Below, one piece after another: positions 33,043 through 40,699 of a stretch of DNA of 64,000 nt. The notes beneath the pieces are model-generated. The model had not been told where the DNA came from. It saw only the letters and a program-made list of their open reading frames with translations, and made no database searches. The stretch lies in assembly GCA_966211305.1 (NCBI GenBank), contig CBIHPC010000012.1, forward strand, positions 1 through 64,000, in the 5' to 3' direction. Numbering within the stretch: position 1 is the stretch's first letter; every line of letters starts with the position of its first letter. Both the position numbers and the translations under genes were made by a program. This stretch comes from Niastella sp966211305 (lineage in GTDB: Bacteria > Bacteroidota > Bacteroidia > Chitinophagales > Chitinophagaceae).

Positions 33043-33695
33043 TGCAACTGTACAATATGATCGTTCACGATAGCAAATACATTTTCTTCAAAATCCGGTT
33101 GCACCAGGGCTATACCGGTAAAACGGCTGAATGCCGGCAATACACAAAAGTCTTTTGCAAAATAAAAACAGGGAAAGCGCAACGATTGTTTGGCAGTTCC
33201 CCTTATTCGAACGCCGGGATGGATATGACCTGAAAAGAAATACTGGCTTCTGCCGGGTTCAATATCATCGAGATCGTGCCTGAACCTGAAACTGCCGATC
33301 TGTAATTCCTTATCAGCGACATGAATATCACATTGCCGGTACCAACTCCCGTGCAGTATATCATGATTCCCTTTTACCAAATGAATTGGCAGGCCGGCAA
33401 AGTCGTGCCGCCACCGCTGAAAAAGCTCCAGTTCTTTATTCTGATGGCTGTGAAACAGATCGCCTACCACAATCAATTGCATTGGTTGAAAATATTGTAT
33501 CAGGTGCACCAGCCGCTGCAGATCTTCTTTATATACAGCCTGCGGCACCGCAATGCCCGCTTTACGAAAATGACCTGTTTTTCCAAAATGCAAATCGGAA
33601 ACGATCAACGCTTTCTCTTCTTCCCAAAAAACACATCTGTGTGCCGACAACCAAAGTTGTTGCCGCATTAATTTATATGAAACCGGCGCCTGCAT
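33039..33695 (-). CDS. pdeM: Ligase-associated DNA damage response endonuclease PdeM
   Basis: A 218-residue calcineurin-like metallophosphoesterase. The motifs are in order: SDLHFGK (33-39), GDLFHS (78-83), KGNHD (108-112), GHIHPG (156-161). These bind two metal ions. The family was named from clusters with DNA ligase and helicase genes (the MPE-ligase set). Here those partners are absent and the gene is instead coupled to an HDAC-like gene by a 4-base overlap. It starts at the ATG at 33693-33695. DNA-repair function is inferred from family only. Confidence 0.82.
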   Translation of the reverse strand: MQAPVSYKLMRQQLWLSAHRCVFWEEEKALIVSDLHFGKTGHFRKAGIAVPQAVYKEDLQRLVHLIQYFQPMQLIVVGDLFHSHQNKELELFQRWRHDFAGLPIHLVKGNHDILHGSWYRQCDIHVADKELQIGSFRFRHDLDDIEPGRSQYFFSGHIHPGVRIRGTAKQSLRFPCFYFAKDFCVLPAFSRFTGIALVQPDFEENVFAIVNDHIVQLQ

Positions 33696-33913
33696 ATTCT
33701 TCTCTATTCTGGAAATTAAATATATGATGCCCTATTCTAAAAACCATTAGTCGGGGGCACCGCAATTTAACAGATAATGGCCTTCAAAATCCTTTAGGGA
33801 GCAAAAAGACCTCAGTTCACGGGCGGCAGGCGGCAGATGCCTTGAGCAACCAGTTGTTCAATCGACTGGATGTAAAAAGCCGGGCAGGGTTGATGAATGC
33901 AAGAAGGGGTTAT

Positions 33914-33955
33914 TACTTCGACACTGGGTATTCGACATTCAATATTCGATCTTAA
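33914..33955. repeat. 7-bp periodic array (TACTTCG/GTATTCG/ACATTCA)
   Basis: Heptads TACTTCG, ACACTGG, GTATTCG, ACATTCA, ATATTCG, then ATCTTAA, which reaches the stop codon of the response regulator gene (33952-33954). The words are the same type as those at 1398-1432. The gap 33696-33951 has no gene. Confidence 0.65.
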
Positions 33956-34611
33956 TCAATGAGCTTATTGCGCATGCCATACATAATAAGGCCGGCGATG
34001 GTTTTGGCGCCCACTTTCGATTTCATATTCTGGCGAATGGTTTCAATGGTGCGGGGGCTAAGGAAAACTTCTTTTGAAATCTCCTCGGTTGTTTTATCGG
34101 CTGCCAGCAGTTTGAGTATGCGAATTTCTTTTTCGGAGAATTTTACGGGATTGGGATAGAACTGCCGTACCTGTTTTTTGGTTTGCAGTTTGGAAAGAAC
34201 AGCTTTATTAACAAGATCATTAAAGTAAAAATCATCATTCATGCAGGTAAGTATAGCCTGATAGATCTCTTCAGGGTCAGAGGTTTTGGTGAGGTATGCA
34301 TTGGCACCCATTTCCATCATCCGGGTGATCATTTCCTGTTCGTCGTACATGGTAAGAACCACTATCTTCACGTCACTGTATTCCTTACGCAGGATACCAA
34401 TAGCGTTCACCCCATCTACTTCGGGCATGCGAATATCCATCAACAAAACATCAGGTTTTTTGATCTGCATCTTGTGCATCAGATCTTTACCATCTTCGGC
34501 TTCCCAAAGGATCTTCAGGTATTCTTTTCCTTTCAGAGCCATTTTAATGCCGTCGCGAAATATCTTATGATCGTCGGCAAGTGCTACTTTAATAACCAGT
34601 TCAGTGCTCAT
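33952..34611 (-). CDS. Response regulator, NarL/LuxR type (copy 1)
   Basis: A 219-residue two-domain regulator. The receiver (1-125) has the acidic pair DD13-14, phospho-acceptor Asp59 (LLMDIRMPEVDG), and Thr/Lys switch residues (VLTMYD, LTKTSDP). The LuxR-type HTH (about 155-219) has FSEKEIRILKLLAADKTTEEISKEVFLSPRTIETIRQ in parts. It is closely related to the regulator at 37632 on the opposite strand (ADDHKIFR, LTMY, MEMGAN and other shared segments), so the two probably arose by duplication. It lies 900 bases from the kinase locus with no kinase of its own adjoining. Confidence 0.93.
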   Translation of the reverse strand: MSTELVIKVALADDHKIFRDGIKMALKGKEYLKILWEAEDGKDLMHKMQIKKPDVLLMDIRMPEVDGVNAIGILRKEYSDVKIVVLTMYDEQEMITRMMEMGANAYLTKTSDPEEIYQAILTCMNDDFYFNDLVNKAVLSKLQTKKQVRQFYPNPVKFSEKEIRILKLLAADKTTEEISKEVFLSPRTIETIRQNMKSKVGAKTIAGLIMYGMRNKLID

Positions 34612-35208
34612 AATGGGTAAGGTTGGCTTATTAATGGGTTATAAGTTGTTCCTTTTCAGATACAATATGCCCTACCGTTTTAACCCCTTAATCAGTGCTT
34701 ATCGCTTCAGGGGCCCTAACCTTCAGGCAATATCGTATAAAAAAACGATTTCACTCACATTGTAAACGTTAGTTTACCAGGATCAATCGAAATAGTACCA
34801 GATATCATACGACGCTTTTACGTATTTGCCGGTAAAATCCGAATTTTTAAAAAAGAGCATTTCCGCTATTGCGAACTGGCAGGTGGCCTGCTATTTTTGT
34901 TTCAGAAGTTGATTGATGAGGACGACAACCTTAAAACATCCAATATTCTGATTACCGTCCTAAAAAATAATTTCCAACGATCTTATGAATGCCACCTGTC
35001 AAATCCAATATCAGTCAACTTCTTTTTTTAATCACACCATGTTCTAACGACACCTATCCTACAACACGAATCATACCTTTTAAAAACATAGTTTTATTGA
35101 TCCCTGTTTTGATCAGTAGTATATGCAATCAGTCAACCGGTAAATAAGAAAAGGAAATTTTAATTGCAAGAGATGCTACACACTGCGCCCCGTTTTTAAA
35201 ATCCGACA

Positions 35209-35243
35209 CTACTTAAGCATTAATCCTGCGCTACTTAAGCATT
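35209..35243. repeat. Direct repeat CTACTTAAGCATT, two copies 22 bp apart
   Basis: Copies at 35209-35221 and 35231-35243 are identical over 13 bases. The 22-bp distance (two helical turns) puts them on the same face of the DNA, as for tandem regulator sites. The core CTTAAG is itself palindromic. Confidence 0.6.
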
Positions 35244-35254
35244 TTCACTTATCC

Positions 35255-35283
35255 ACATTTGTGAACAATTGTGTCTCAAATGT
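35255..35283. promoter_or_regulatory. Nested dyad ACATTTG-N15-CAAATGT with central ACAATTGT
   Basis: The outer arms (35255-35261, 35277-35283) and the inner 8-bp palindrome (35265-35272) share a centre near 35269. With the adjoining direct repeats this resembles a composite regulator-binding region upstream of the small protein gene at 35511. Confidence 0.45.
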
Positions 35284-35510
35284 AGGTTTCACGAACTTTC
35301 ACAATAGTAAATATACGGTAAATTACGAGAAATTTTCCCCCATTTTGAATCGTAATATTTCCTAGTAAATTCCCCCGAAACGTAGACCAGTAGGCCATTC
35401 CGGGCAAAATTACACCATTTATGCCTGCTCGCAACCCGTTGTATATCTTTTTTTTTGGAGGTTTCTTACTCTCCGGAACCACTATTAACAACCTCTAAAA
35501 ACTTACTACT

Positions 35511-35897
35511 ATGATGCAAACTGAACTCTTCACTAAACGTAACATTGCTACCATTGGTGAAGAAATTACCCATGAATTAGGCGCTGAACTGGTTAACAAT
35601 TACCGCCAGGCTCATCCGAATGATGTTAAGGCTTACATTGTTGGAAAAGAGATCCTGAGCCAGATCCTGGCCCAACCCGGTTGTGCAGGCATCCAGTTCT
35701 TCAATGCTATCAATGAATTCGGACAAAAGACGCTGGTTTACGTTGGCCTCGATCAAAATGGCAAACAACTGGTTAATTACTCAGTAGTTACCACTGACGC
35801 CCAAATTCAAACTGAAAAAGGCATTGTTGCTGATAGAAGCATCCCCTCTGGCGATGATCCATATTTCGGAGATGACGGCTGGTTTATTATTGATTAA
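35511..35897 (+). CDS. Small soluble protein of unknown function
   Basis: A 128-residue protein without signal peptide or membrane segment. The first 30 residues look helical (TIGEEITHELGAELVNNYRQAHP), the middle is mixed, and the C-terminus is acidic and ends DDPYFGDDGWFIID. I recognise no domain. The fold could be a small alpha/beta sensor-like domain (AYIVGKEIL, GIQFFNAI, TLVYVGLDQNGKQLV), but that is only an impression from the pattern. It heads the plus-strand signalling genes and is followed by a hairpin terminator, so it may be made in excess over them. An ATG one codon downstream is an alternative start. Confidence 0.6.
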   Translation: MMQTELFTKRNIATIGEEITHELGAELVNNYRQAHPNDVKAYIVGKEILSQILAQPGCAGIQFFNAINEFGQKTLVYVGLDQNGKQLVNYSVVTTDAQIQTEKGIVADRSIPSGDDPYFGDDGWFIID

Positions 35898-35908
35898 ATA
35901 AACCTGAA

Positions 35909-35955
35909 TCTCTATATTTGAGGGTAAATGACCCTGATATAGAGAGCTTTTTCTT
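35909..35955 (+). terminator. Terminator-like hairpin containing the start codon of the next gene
   Basis: TCTCTATAT (35909-35917) pairs with ATATAGAGA (35937-35945), then GAGGGT with ACCCT inside, leaving a 5-nt loop. T-rich sequence follows at 35948-35955. It is 11 bases past the stop of the small protein gene. The only possible start codon of the following membrane-protein gene (TTG 35918-35920) lies in the stem's bulge. Confidence 0.75.
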
Positions 35956-36619
35956 ACATATCAGTATATATTCTTCGTTATTACCCGTAATTCTCTTTCT
36001 TGTGTTTTTAAGGCACACAAAAAGAAAGGAATTATGGGTAATCTTTATATACTCCTGTTACTCATTTTTGAATGACAAGGTTTTCCTATCCTCAAAACTC
36101 AATGCCAAGTTTTTCCTAAGCACTTATACGCTGGTAGAATTCATCCTCTTCAGTTATTTCATTTGGCTCATAATTGACAACAGGCAATTTAAAAAGGTGA
36201 TTGCCATTGTCTCAACATTGTTTGTTATATTTATCTGCTATTATTTTCTTACAACCAAATGGAACTTTTTCGATTCAGTACCAGTGGCTTGTGAATCGAT
36301 CCTGATTTTTACATTTTCGCTATACTATCTGTTTGAGCAAATAAACAAGCCCAGGGTGCTATTTATATATAACACGTCTATGTTCTGGATAATCCTTGGT
36401 TTCCTCGTGTATTTAGCGGGGTGTTTTTTTATATATACCTTCGCAGACGAGATAGACCGGAACGACCGGACCAAATTCTGGTTTGTGACTTTCATTTTCA
36501 ATACCATTAAAAACATTTTCTTTAGCATAGCTTTTTCGCGGAAAGAAGCTAAGGATAAAAGTATATCCAGCCTATCCTCATACGATAATTATTTTAAAAC
36601 CCCATTTAACCCATTATAA
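35918..36619 (+). CDS. Multi-pass membrane protein of unknown function (copy A)
   Basis: A 233-residue protein with about six or seven hydrophobic helices starting near residue 17 (SIYSSLLPVILFLVFL). No ATG exists in frame before the first helices. TTG at 35918 is the only standard start upstream, and it lies in a terminator-like hairpin, so the start is uncertain. The pattern EFILFSYFIWL, FWIILGFLVYLAGCFF and the last helix before a charged tail match those of the protein at 38429, suggesting paralogues. The region is visibly richer in A and T than its neighbours, a hint of different history. It lies 20 bases before the kinase gene. Confidence 0.65.
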   Translation: MRVNDPDIESFFLHISIYSSLLPVILFLVFLRHTKRKELWVIFIYSCYSFLNDKVFLSSKLNAKFFLSTYTLVEFILFSYFIWLIIDNRQFKKVIAIVSTLFVIFICYYFLTTKWNFFDSVPVACESILIFTFSLYYLFEQINKPRVLFIYNTSMFWIILGFLVYLAGCFFIYTFADEIDRNDRTKFWFVTFIFNTIKNIFFSIAFSRKEAKDKSISSLSSYDNYFKTPFNPL

Positions 36620-36639
36620 ATCTGGTTTTTCATATATCA

Positions 36640-37485
36640 ATGATCTTGCTGCAGGTCAATCATGGCTCCAGTCAGTTCCCTATGGTACTTTATTTCGGTA
36701 CTATTGGTATGCTTGTTCTTACCATTGGCCTCATCGTTTTCATTATTTTTCACCAGCGTAAGGTTATCCGCTATCAAATGCAGTTACAGCATATGGAGCA
36801 GGAACAACAAAAGATGTTGCTCAATGCCTCCATTCGCCTGCAGGAAGAAGAGCGGCAGCGCATTGCCGCCGACCTGCACGATGATGCCGGCCCCCTGCTG
36901 GCTACGGCGCGTTTATACCTGAACGAAAACCTGGTGAACCTCGACAAAACAACTCAACTGCAGAGTATCTACAATGCCAAACAGATCATTGACGACACCA
37001 TTCAGCTTATTCGCAATATTTCGCATAGCCTGATGCCCCCTACCCTTAAAAATTTCGGGTTGGAGTCAGCCGTAAACGATCTGTTCCAGAAGATCAGCGG
37101 TTCGGGCAGTATGAACGCCAGCTGCCGCTTTCACGATTACCGCGAACGCCTGCACGCAGATCAGGAACTCATCATTTTCAGGGTAATACAGGAACTGGTG
37201 AATAACATTCTGAAACATAGTAATGCCAGTTTTATTCATCTTACTCAAAACCTGAGCGGTAATAAATTGTATATTCGCCTCCATCACGACGGCCGCGGTA
37301 TTACCCAGGCCGATTTTGATAAACTGAATAAAAGCAATGTGGGACTGGGTTTGAAAAATATTCAAAGCAGGTTGAAACTCCTGCACGGGCGCATTTATTT
37401 TGAAAAAGATATTTCACAAACGTATTATAAGGTTACTATCGAAATTCCAAGAGTAGAGGAAGAACCGGTAGCACCACAGATATAA
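36640..37485 (+). CDS. Sensor histidine kinase, HisKA_3 (NarX/DesK) type
   Basis: A 281-residue kinase with one membrane helix (about 17-38) and almost no extracytoplasmic part, then a coiled-coil (about 42-70). The phospho-acceptor His80 lies in RIAADLHDDAGPLL, the HisKA_3 signature. The HATPase domain has the N box VIQELVNNILKHSNA (about 187-201), the DGRGI box (about 217-221) and the G box GLGLKNIQSRL (about 236-246). With no sensory domain of its own, it probably takes its signal from a partner, perhaps the adjacent membrane proteins. The regulator at 37632 is the likely target. Confidence 0.92.
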   Translation: MILLQVNHGSSQFPMVLYFGTIGMLVLTIGLIVFIIFHQRKVIRYQMQLQHMEQEQQKMLLNASIRLQEEERQRIAADLHDDAGPLLATARLYLNENLVNLDKTTQLQSIYNAKQIIDDTIQLIRNISHSLMPPTLKNFGLESAVNDLFQKISGSGSMNASCRFHDYRERLHADQELIIFRVIQELVNNILKHSNASFIHLTQNLSGNKLYIRLHHDGRGITQADFDKLNKSNVGLGLKNIQSRLKLLHGRIYFEKDISQTYYKVTIEIPRVEEEPVAPQI

Positions 37486-37607
37486 AATAATTGGTTCATA
37501 TTTTGATAAGGGCTGCTAACGTAAATTAGTGGGGCGGATAAGTGTTTACACTGACGTATGGATGCAACACCCCCTGAATGCCTAAACACTGTAGATTTTT
37601 AGTAATT

Positions 37608-37615
37608 TAGTTTTG
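37608..37615 (+). promoter_or_regulatory. -7 promoter box of response regulator copy 2
   Basis: TAGTTTTG fits TAnnTTTG, 16 bases before the ATG. It lies in a 146-base gap after the kinase gene, so the regulator may also be expressed on its own. Confidence 0.5.
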
Positions 37616-37631
37616 CCAATATCATAAACAG

Positions 37632-38288
37632 ATGGGACCTATAAAAGTGGCTATTGCTGATGACCACAAAATATTCCGTAAAGGAGTAATATTGTCGTTA
37701 AGGCCTTATACAAACATAAAATTCGTACTCGAAGCTGAAAACGGTCAGGAACTGTTGGATAACCTACCAACCGCACCTGAACAACCGGATGTTATTTTAA
37801 TGGATTTACGTATGCCTTTAAAAGATGGCATCGAAACCACTAAAGTTATCGCCCGCCAGTATCCAAACATCCATGTAATTGCACTGACCATGTATGAAGA
37901 TGAACGGTTCGTGAGCCACATGATGGAAATAGGCGCCAACGGGTATTTACTAAAAAGCGCTGACCCCTCCGAGATAAAGAAAGCCATAATGGAGGTAATG
38001 AGCAAGGGGTATTATCTGAACAACTTTGTAAACAGGATTCTGCTAAAAAAGTCACACGCCCGGGTTAAAGTGGTACCCAGTTTAAACAACGAAATTACCC
38101 TTAGCGACCGTGAACGCGATGTGATAAAATATATTTGCATGGAGTTTACCGCCCATGAAATTGCACAAAAACTGGAAGTTAGCCCACGGACTGTTGAAGC
38201 TATCAAAGACAGGTTGATGGAACGCTTTGGTGCTAAAAACACGGCTGGCCTGGTTTTCTTTGCAGTTAAGAATAACCTGATTGATTAA
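37632..38288 (+). CDS. Response regulator, NarL/LuxR type (copy 2)
   Basis: A 218-residue regulator. The receiver has the acidic pair at DD10-11, Asp58 (VILMDLRMPLKDG) and switch residues LTMYED and LLKSADP. The LuxR HTH (about 153-218) reads LSDRERDVIKYICMEFTAHE and continues with KLEVSPRTVEAIKDR. It lies downstream of the HisKA_3 kinase in the normal order. The paralogue at 33952 shares most motifs. Either may be phosphorylated by the one kinase, a possible branched pathway. Confidence 0.93.
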   Translation: MGPIKVAIADDHKIFRKGVILSLRPYTNIKFVLEAENGQELLDNLPTAPEQPDVILMDLRMPLKDGIETTKVIARQYPNIHVIALTMYEDERFVSHMMEIGANGYLLKSADPSEIKKAIMEVMSKGYYLNNFVNRILLKKSHARVKVVPSLNNEITLSDRERDVIKYICMEFTAHEIAQKLEVSPRTVEAIKDRLMERFGAKNTAGLVFFAVKNNLID

Positions 38289-38428
38289 ACTCCCGGCAAC
38301 CCTTAACAGGGATGTAATGTAATTTGTAAAACGAATAACAGCCGGCATTATGTTGATACCCTTTTTTCCAGCGTTAAAAACACCTGCCCCCCCTATGAAG
38401 AACCGGTTTGGCCCTGAACCCTTTGACC

Positions 38429-39145
38429 ATGGTAAAAACCGGTGGAAGTATATTTATTGCCCTGCCGCTGGTAGTAATGCTGTTATCGTTACTACCCGTG
38501 TATATTCTCTTTGTTCGTAAAGTAGCCATCACCGCCATACTTAACGTACTCAGGGCAGTTTGTCTTTTTGTCTTTCTGCAATATCTCACGCTTTATTTTA
38601 TACAGCCCGGTTTTCCTGCAATGCAAACCGCCTTCAGGCTGGCTGAATTCACACTGGTATTCTATCTTTTTAAATTGATGATGGCCGGCAGCCAGGCGAA
38701 GGACCTTATGAACATGATGCTGGTATCGTTCCTGTCTGTTGTAATTACCATTTTTTCCCTGAAAGGCATAACGGCTTACCCGGGCATTATAATCATTATC
38801 GAAGCTTCAGTGATTACCGTTCTTGCTTTCGTTGTATTACTTCAACTCATCAGTAACAAACAAACAGCCATGCCCAATGAGCCCGGTTTCTGGATTGCCG
38901 GCGGCATGTTATGTTACTTTGGGATGGTAGTGTTTATGGAAGCTATAGCAGGCAGTCAACTGGAATTGTCGCAACAGATACAACAGGAAAAAGGTTTTAT
39001 AGTAACAGTTGCCGATATTCTTCGAATGGTGTTCTTTATAGTGGCTGCATCCATTGCAGGCAAAAACAAAAAGGACATTAATAGTCATGAAGAGCCACCG
39101 CTTCCGCCCCTGCCGCCGCGCCCGCCATTTAAAATAAAGTATTAG
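38429..39145 (+). CDS. Multi-pass membrane protein of unknown function (copy B)
   Basis: A 238-residue protein with about seven hydrophobic helices and a short Pro-rich cytoplasmic tail (EEPPLPPLPPRPPFKIKY). ATG at 38429 is used; TTG 21 bases upstream is possible. FRLAEFTLVFYLFKLMM, FWIAGGMLCYFGMVVF and the last helix match the order in the membrane protein at 35918 (EF...F, FWI...GxxxY, F...A...K), so the two flank the kinase/regulator pair as probable paralogues. No domain recognised. It ends seven bases from the convergent scoB gene with no room for a normal terminator. Confidence 0.68.
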   Translation: MVKTGGSIFIALPLVVMLLSLLPVYILFVRKVAITAILNVLRAVCLFVFLQYLTLYFIQPGFPAMQTAFRLAEFTLVFYLFKLMMAGSQAKDLMNMMLVSFLSVVITIFSLKGITAYPGIIIIIEASVITVLAFVVLLQLISNKQTAMPNEPGFWIAGGMLCYFGMVVFMEAIAGSQLELSQQIQQEKGFIVTVADILRMVFFIVAASIAGKNKKDINSHEEPPLPPLPPRPPFKIKY

Positions 39146-39152
39146 CAGGTCA

Positions 39153-39812
39153 TCAGATCTTCATTTCTGGGATATCCCCTTCTATCAGCAGCCTGCCTGA
39201 GGTTTTGCTGCGAATTTCATCAACCGTTATCCCCGGCGCCCGTTCAATAAGTTTGAACCCGCCTTCGGGTAAAACATCGAGCACGGCCAGTTCCGTTACA
39301 ATACGTTTAACGCACTTCGCCCCTGTTAAAGGCAACGTACAGGCAGGTAATAATTTCGATTCGCCTTTAGGGTTGGTATGCATCATGGCTACAATAATGT
39401 TCTTTGCGCTGGCTACCAGGTCCATTGCCCCGCCCATGCCTTTTACCATTTTACCCGGGATCTTCCAGTTGGCAATATCCCCGTTCTCCGACACTTCCAT
39501 GGCGCCCAGTACGGTAAGGTCAACCTTGCCTGCGCGTATCATGCCAAAGCTCTCAGCACTGTCAAAGAACGCACCGCCGGGAATAACCGTTACTGTTTCT
39601 TTACCGGCATTGATAAGGTCCGAATCGATCTCCGCTTCAACCGGATACGGCCCCATTCCGAGAATTCCGTTCTCAGATTGCAGCATGATCGTAATGCCAA
39701 CGGGTATATAGTTTGCCACCAGGGTTGGAATTCCAATGCCCAGGTTTACGTACATCCCATCCCGTAATTCCTGTGCAATTCGTTTTGCAATACCGTATTT
39801 ATCTAAAGCCAT
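39153..39812 (-). CDS. scoB: 3-oxoacid CoA-transferase subunit B
   Basis: A 219-residue beta subunit. The catalytic Glu47 lies in SENGILGMGPYP, the site that carries the CoA thioester. GLYVNLGIGIP-like sequence at 17-29 and GGAMDLV (about 126-132) are typical. The enzyme moves CoA between succinyl-CoA and acetoacetate (or other 3-oxoacids) in ketone-body or branched-chain breakdown. It starts at the ATG next to a 7-bp array, with scoA 90 bases upstream on the same strand. Confidence 0.92.
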   Translation of the reverse strand: MALDKYGIAKRIAQELRDGMYVNLGIGIPTLVANYIPVGITIMLQSENGILGMGPYPVEAEIDSDLINAGKETVTVIPGGAFFDSAESFGMIRAGKVDLTVLGAMEVSENGDIANWKIPGKMVKGMGGAMDLVASAKNIIVAMMHTNPKGESKLLPACTLPLTGAKCVKRIVTELAVLDVLPEGGFKLIERAPGITVDEIRSKTSGRLLIEGDIPEMKI

Positions 39813-39817
39813 TGTTG

Positions 39818-39906
39818 GTTTGTAGTTTGTTGTTTATGGTTTGTGGTTGCTGCGGCGCTTTGGGTTTTTCCTTTGTCATTCCTCATTCTCATTGTGCAAT
39901 TCTCAT
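39818..39906. repeat. Two 7-bp arrays filling the scoA-scoB spacer
   Basis: The first array (39818-39845) reads GTTTGTA, GTTTGTT, GTTTATG, GTTTGTG. The second (39872-39906) reads TTTGTCA, TTCCTCA, TTCTCAT, TGTGCAA, TTCTCAT and contains the scoA stop codon (39903-39905). The first array is the same word type as 11738 and the reverse complement of 32077. Confidence 0.8.
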
Positions 39907-40604
39907 TTACCCTCTATTTTCACGGTCTTCCGTTCAATCCGCTTTTCATAATTCCTGCCCTCAAAAATGCGGTGTACATAAATTCCGGCAACATGAATAT
40001 GATCGGGGTCAAGTTCGCCCGGTTCTACCAAATGCTCAACTTCTGCTATGGTAACAGTTCCCGCTTTTGCAATGGAAGTGGAGAAATTGCGGGTTGTTTT
40101 CCGGAACACGAGATTGCCGTACCGATCACCCTTCCAGGCTTTCACAATGGAAAAATCGGCATACAACGCATGTTCCATCAGGTACATTTTGTTATTGAAC
40201 TCCCGCACTTCCTTACCTTGCGCTATTTCAGTACCATAACCGGCGGGCGTATAAAAAGCCGGGATACCCATGCCCGCCATTTGAATACGGGTGGCCAGCG
40301 TGCCCTGGGGTATAAGATCAACCTCCAGTTCGCCGCTTAACAACTGCCTTTCAAATTCAGCATTCTCGCCCACATAGGAGCTCATCATTTTTTTTATCTG
40401 GCGGGTCTTCAACAGTAAGCCTAATCCGAAATCATCAACGCCGGCATTGTTTGAGATACAGGTGAGATGCTTTACGCCTTTGCGTACAAGAGCAGCAATA
40501 CTATTTTCGGGAATACCACATAACCCAAATCCACCCAGCATAATGGTAGCATTATCCTGAATGTCGGCTATGGCTTCATCGGCATTAGCAACAACTTTTT
40601 GCAT
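39903..40604 (-). CDS. scoA: 3-oxoacid CoA-transferase subunit A
   Basis: A 233-residue alpha subunit partnering scoB. IMLGGFGLCGIPENSI (about 21-36) and ISNNAGVDDFGLGLLL (about 50-65) are family signatures; the CoA-binding GTLATRI lies near 118. The ATG at 40602-40604 is preferred over an upstream TTG three codons earlier. Subunits A and B together make the active transferase. The spacer between the two genes is occupied by repeats, an odd feature for a pair that must be made in equal amounts. Confidence 0.92.
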   Translation of the reverse strand: MQKVVANADEAIADIQDNATIMLGGFGLCGIPENSIAALVRKGVKHLTCISNNAGVDDFGLGLLLKTRQIKKMMSSYVGENAEFERQLLSGELEVDLIPQGTLATRIQMAGMGIPAFYTPAGYGTEIAQGKEVREFNNKMYLMEHALYADFSIVKAWKGDRYGNLVFRKTTRNFSTSIAKAGTVTIAEVEHLVEPGELDPDHIHVAGIYVHRIFEGRNYEKRIERKTVKIEGK

Positions 40605-40699
40605 AGCAGGCAATTTATTGATAAAAATAAGGAACTACCCTTCAACCAGCCAAAATGGTGATTGGGATTTAATAGATTTTTTATCAACCTAAAATCATC

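Larger units (their letters stand above)
34612..35510. other. 899-base gene-free AT-rich stretch with repeat and dyad elements
   Basis: No convincing coding frame on either strand; short frames have poor composition and no motifs. It separates the two divergently transcribed parts of the signalling locus. It holds two direct repeats at 35209 and 35231 and a nested dyad at 35255-35283, listed separately. It probably contains promoters for both sides, but no clean TTTG/TAnnTTTG pair was found. Confidence 0.6.

Noticed and set aside
35276..35491. 71-codon frame on the minus strand in the 899-base gap
   Set aside because: No recognisable motif, AT-rich start, and it overlaps the probable regulatory dyad. 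Not enough to support a gene.
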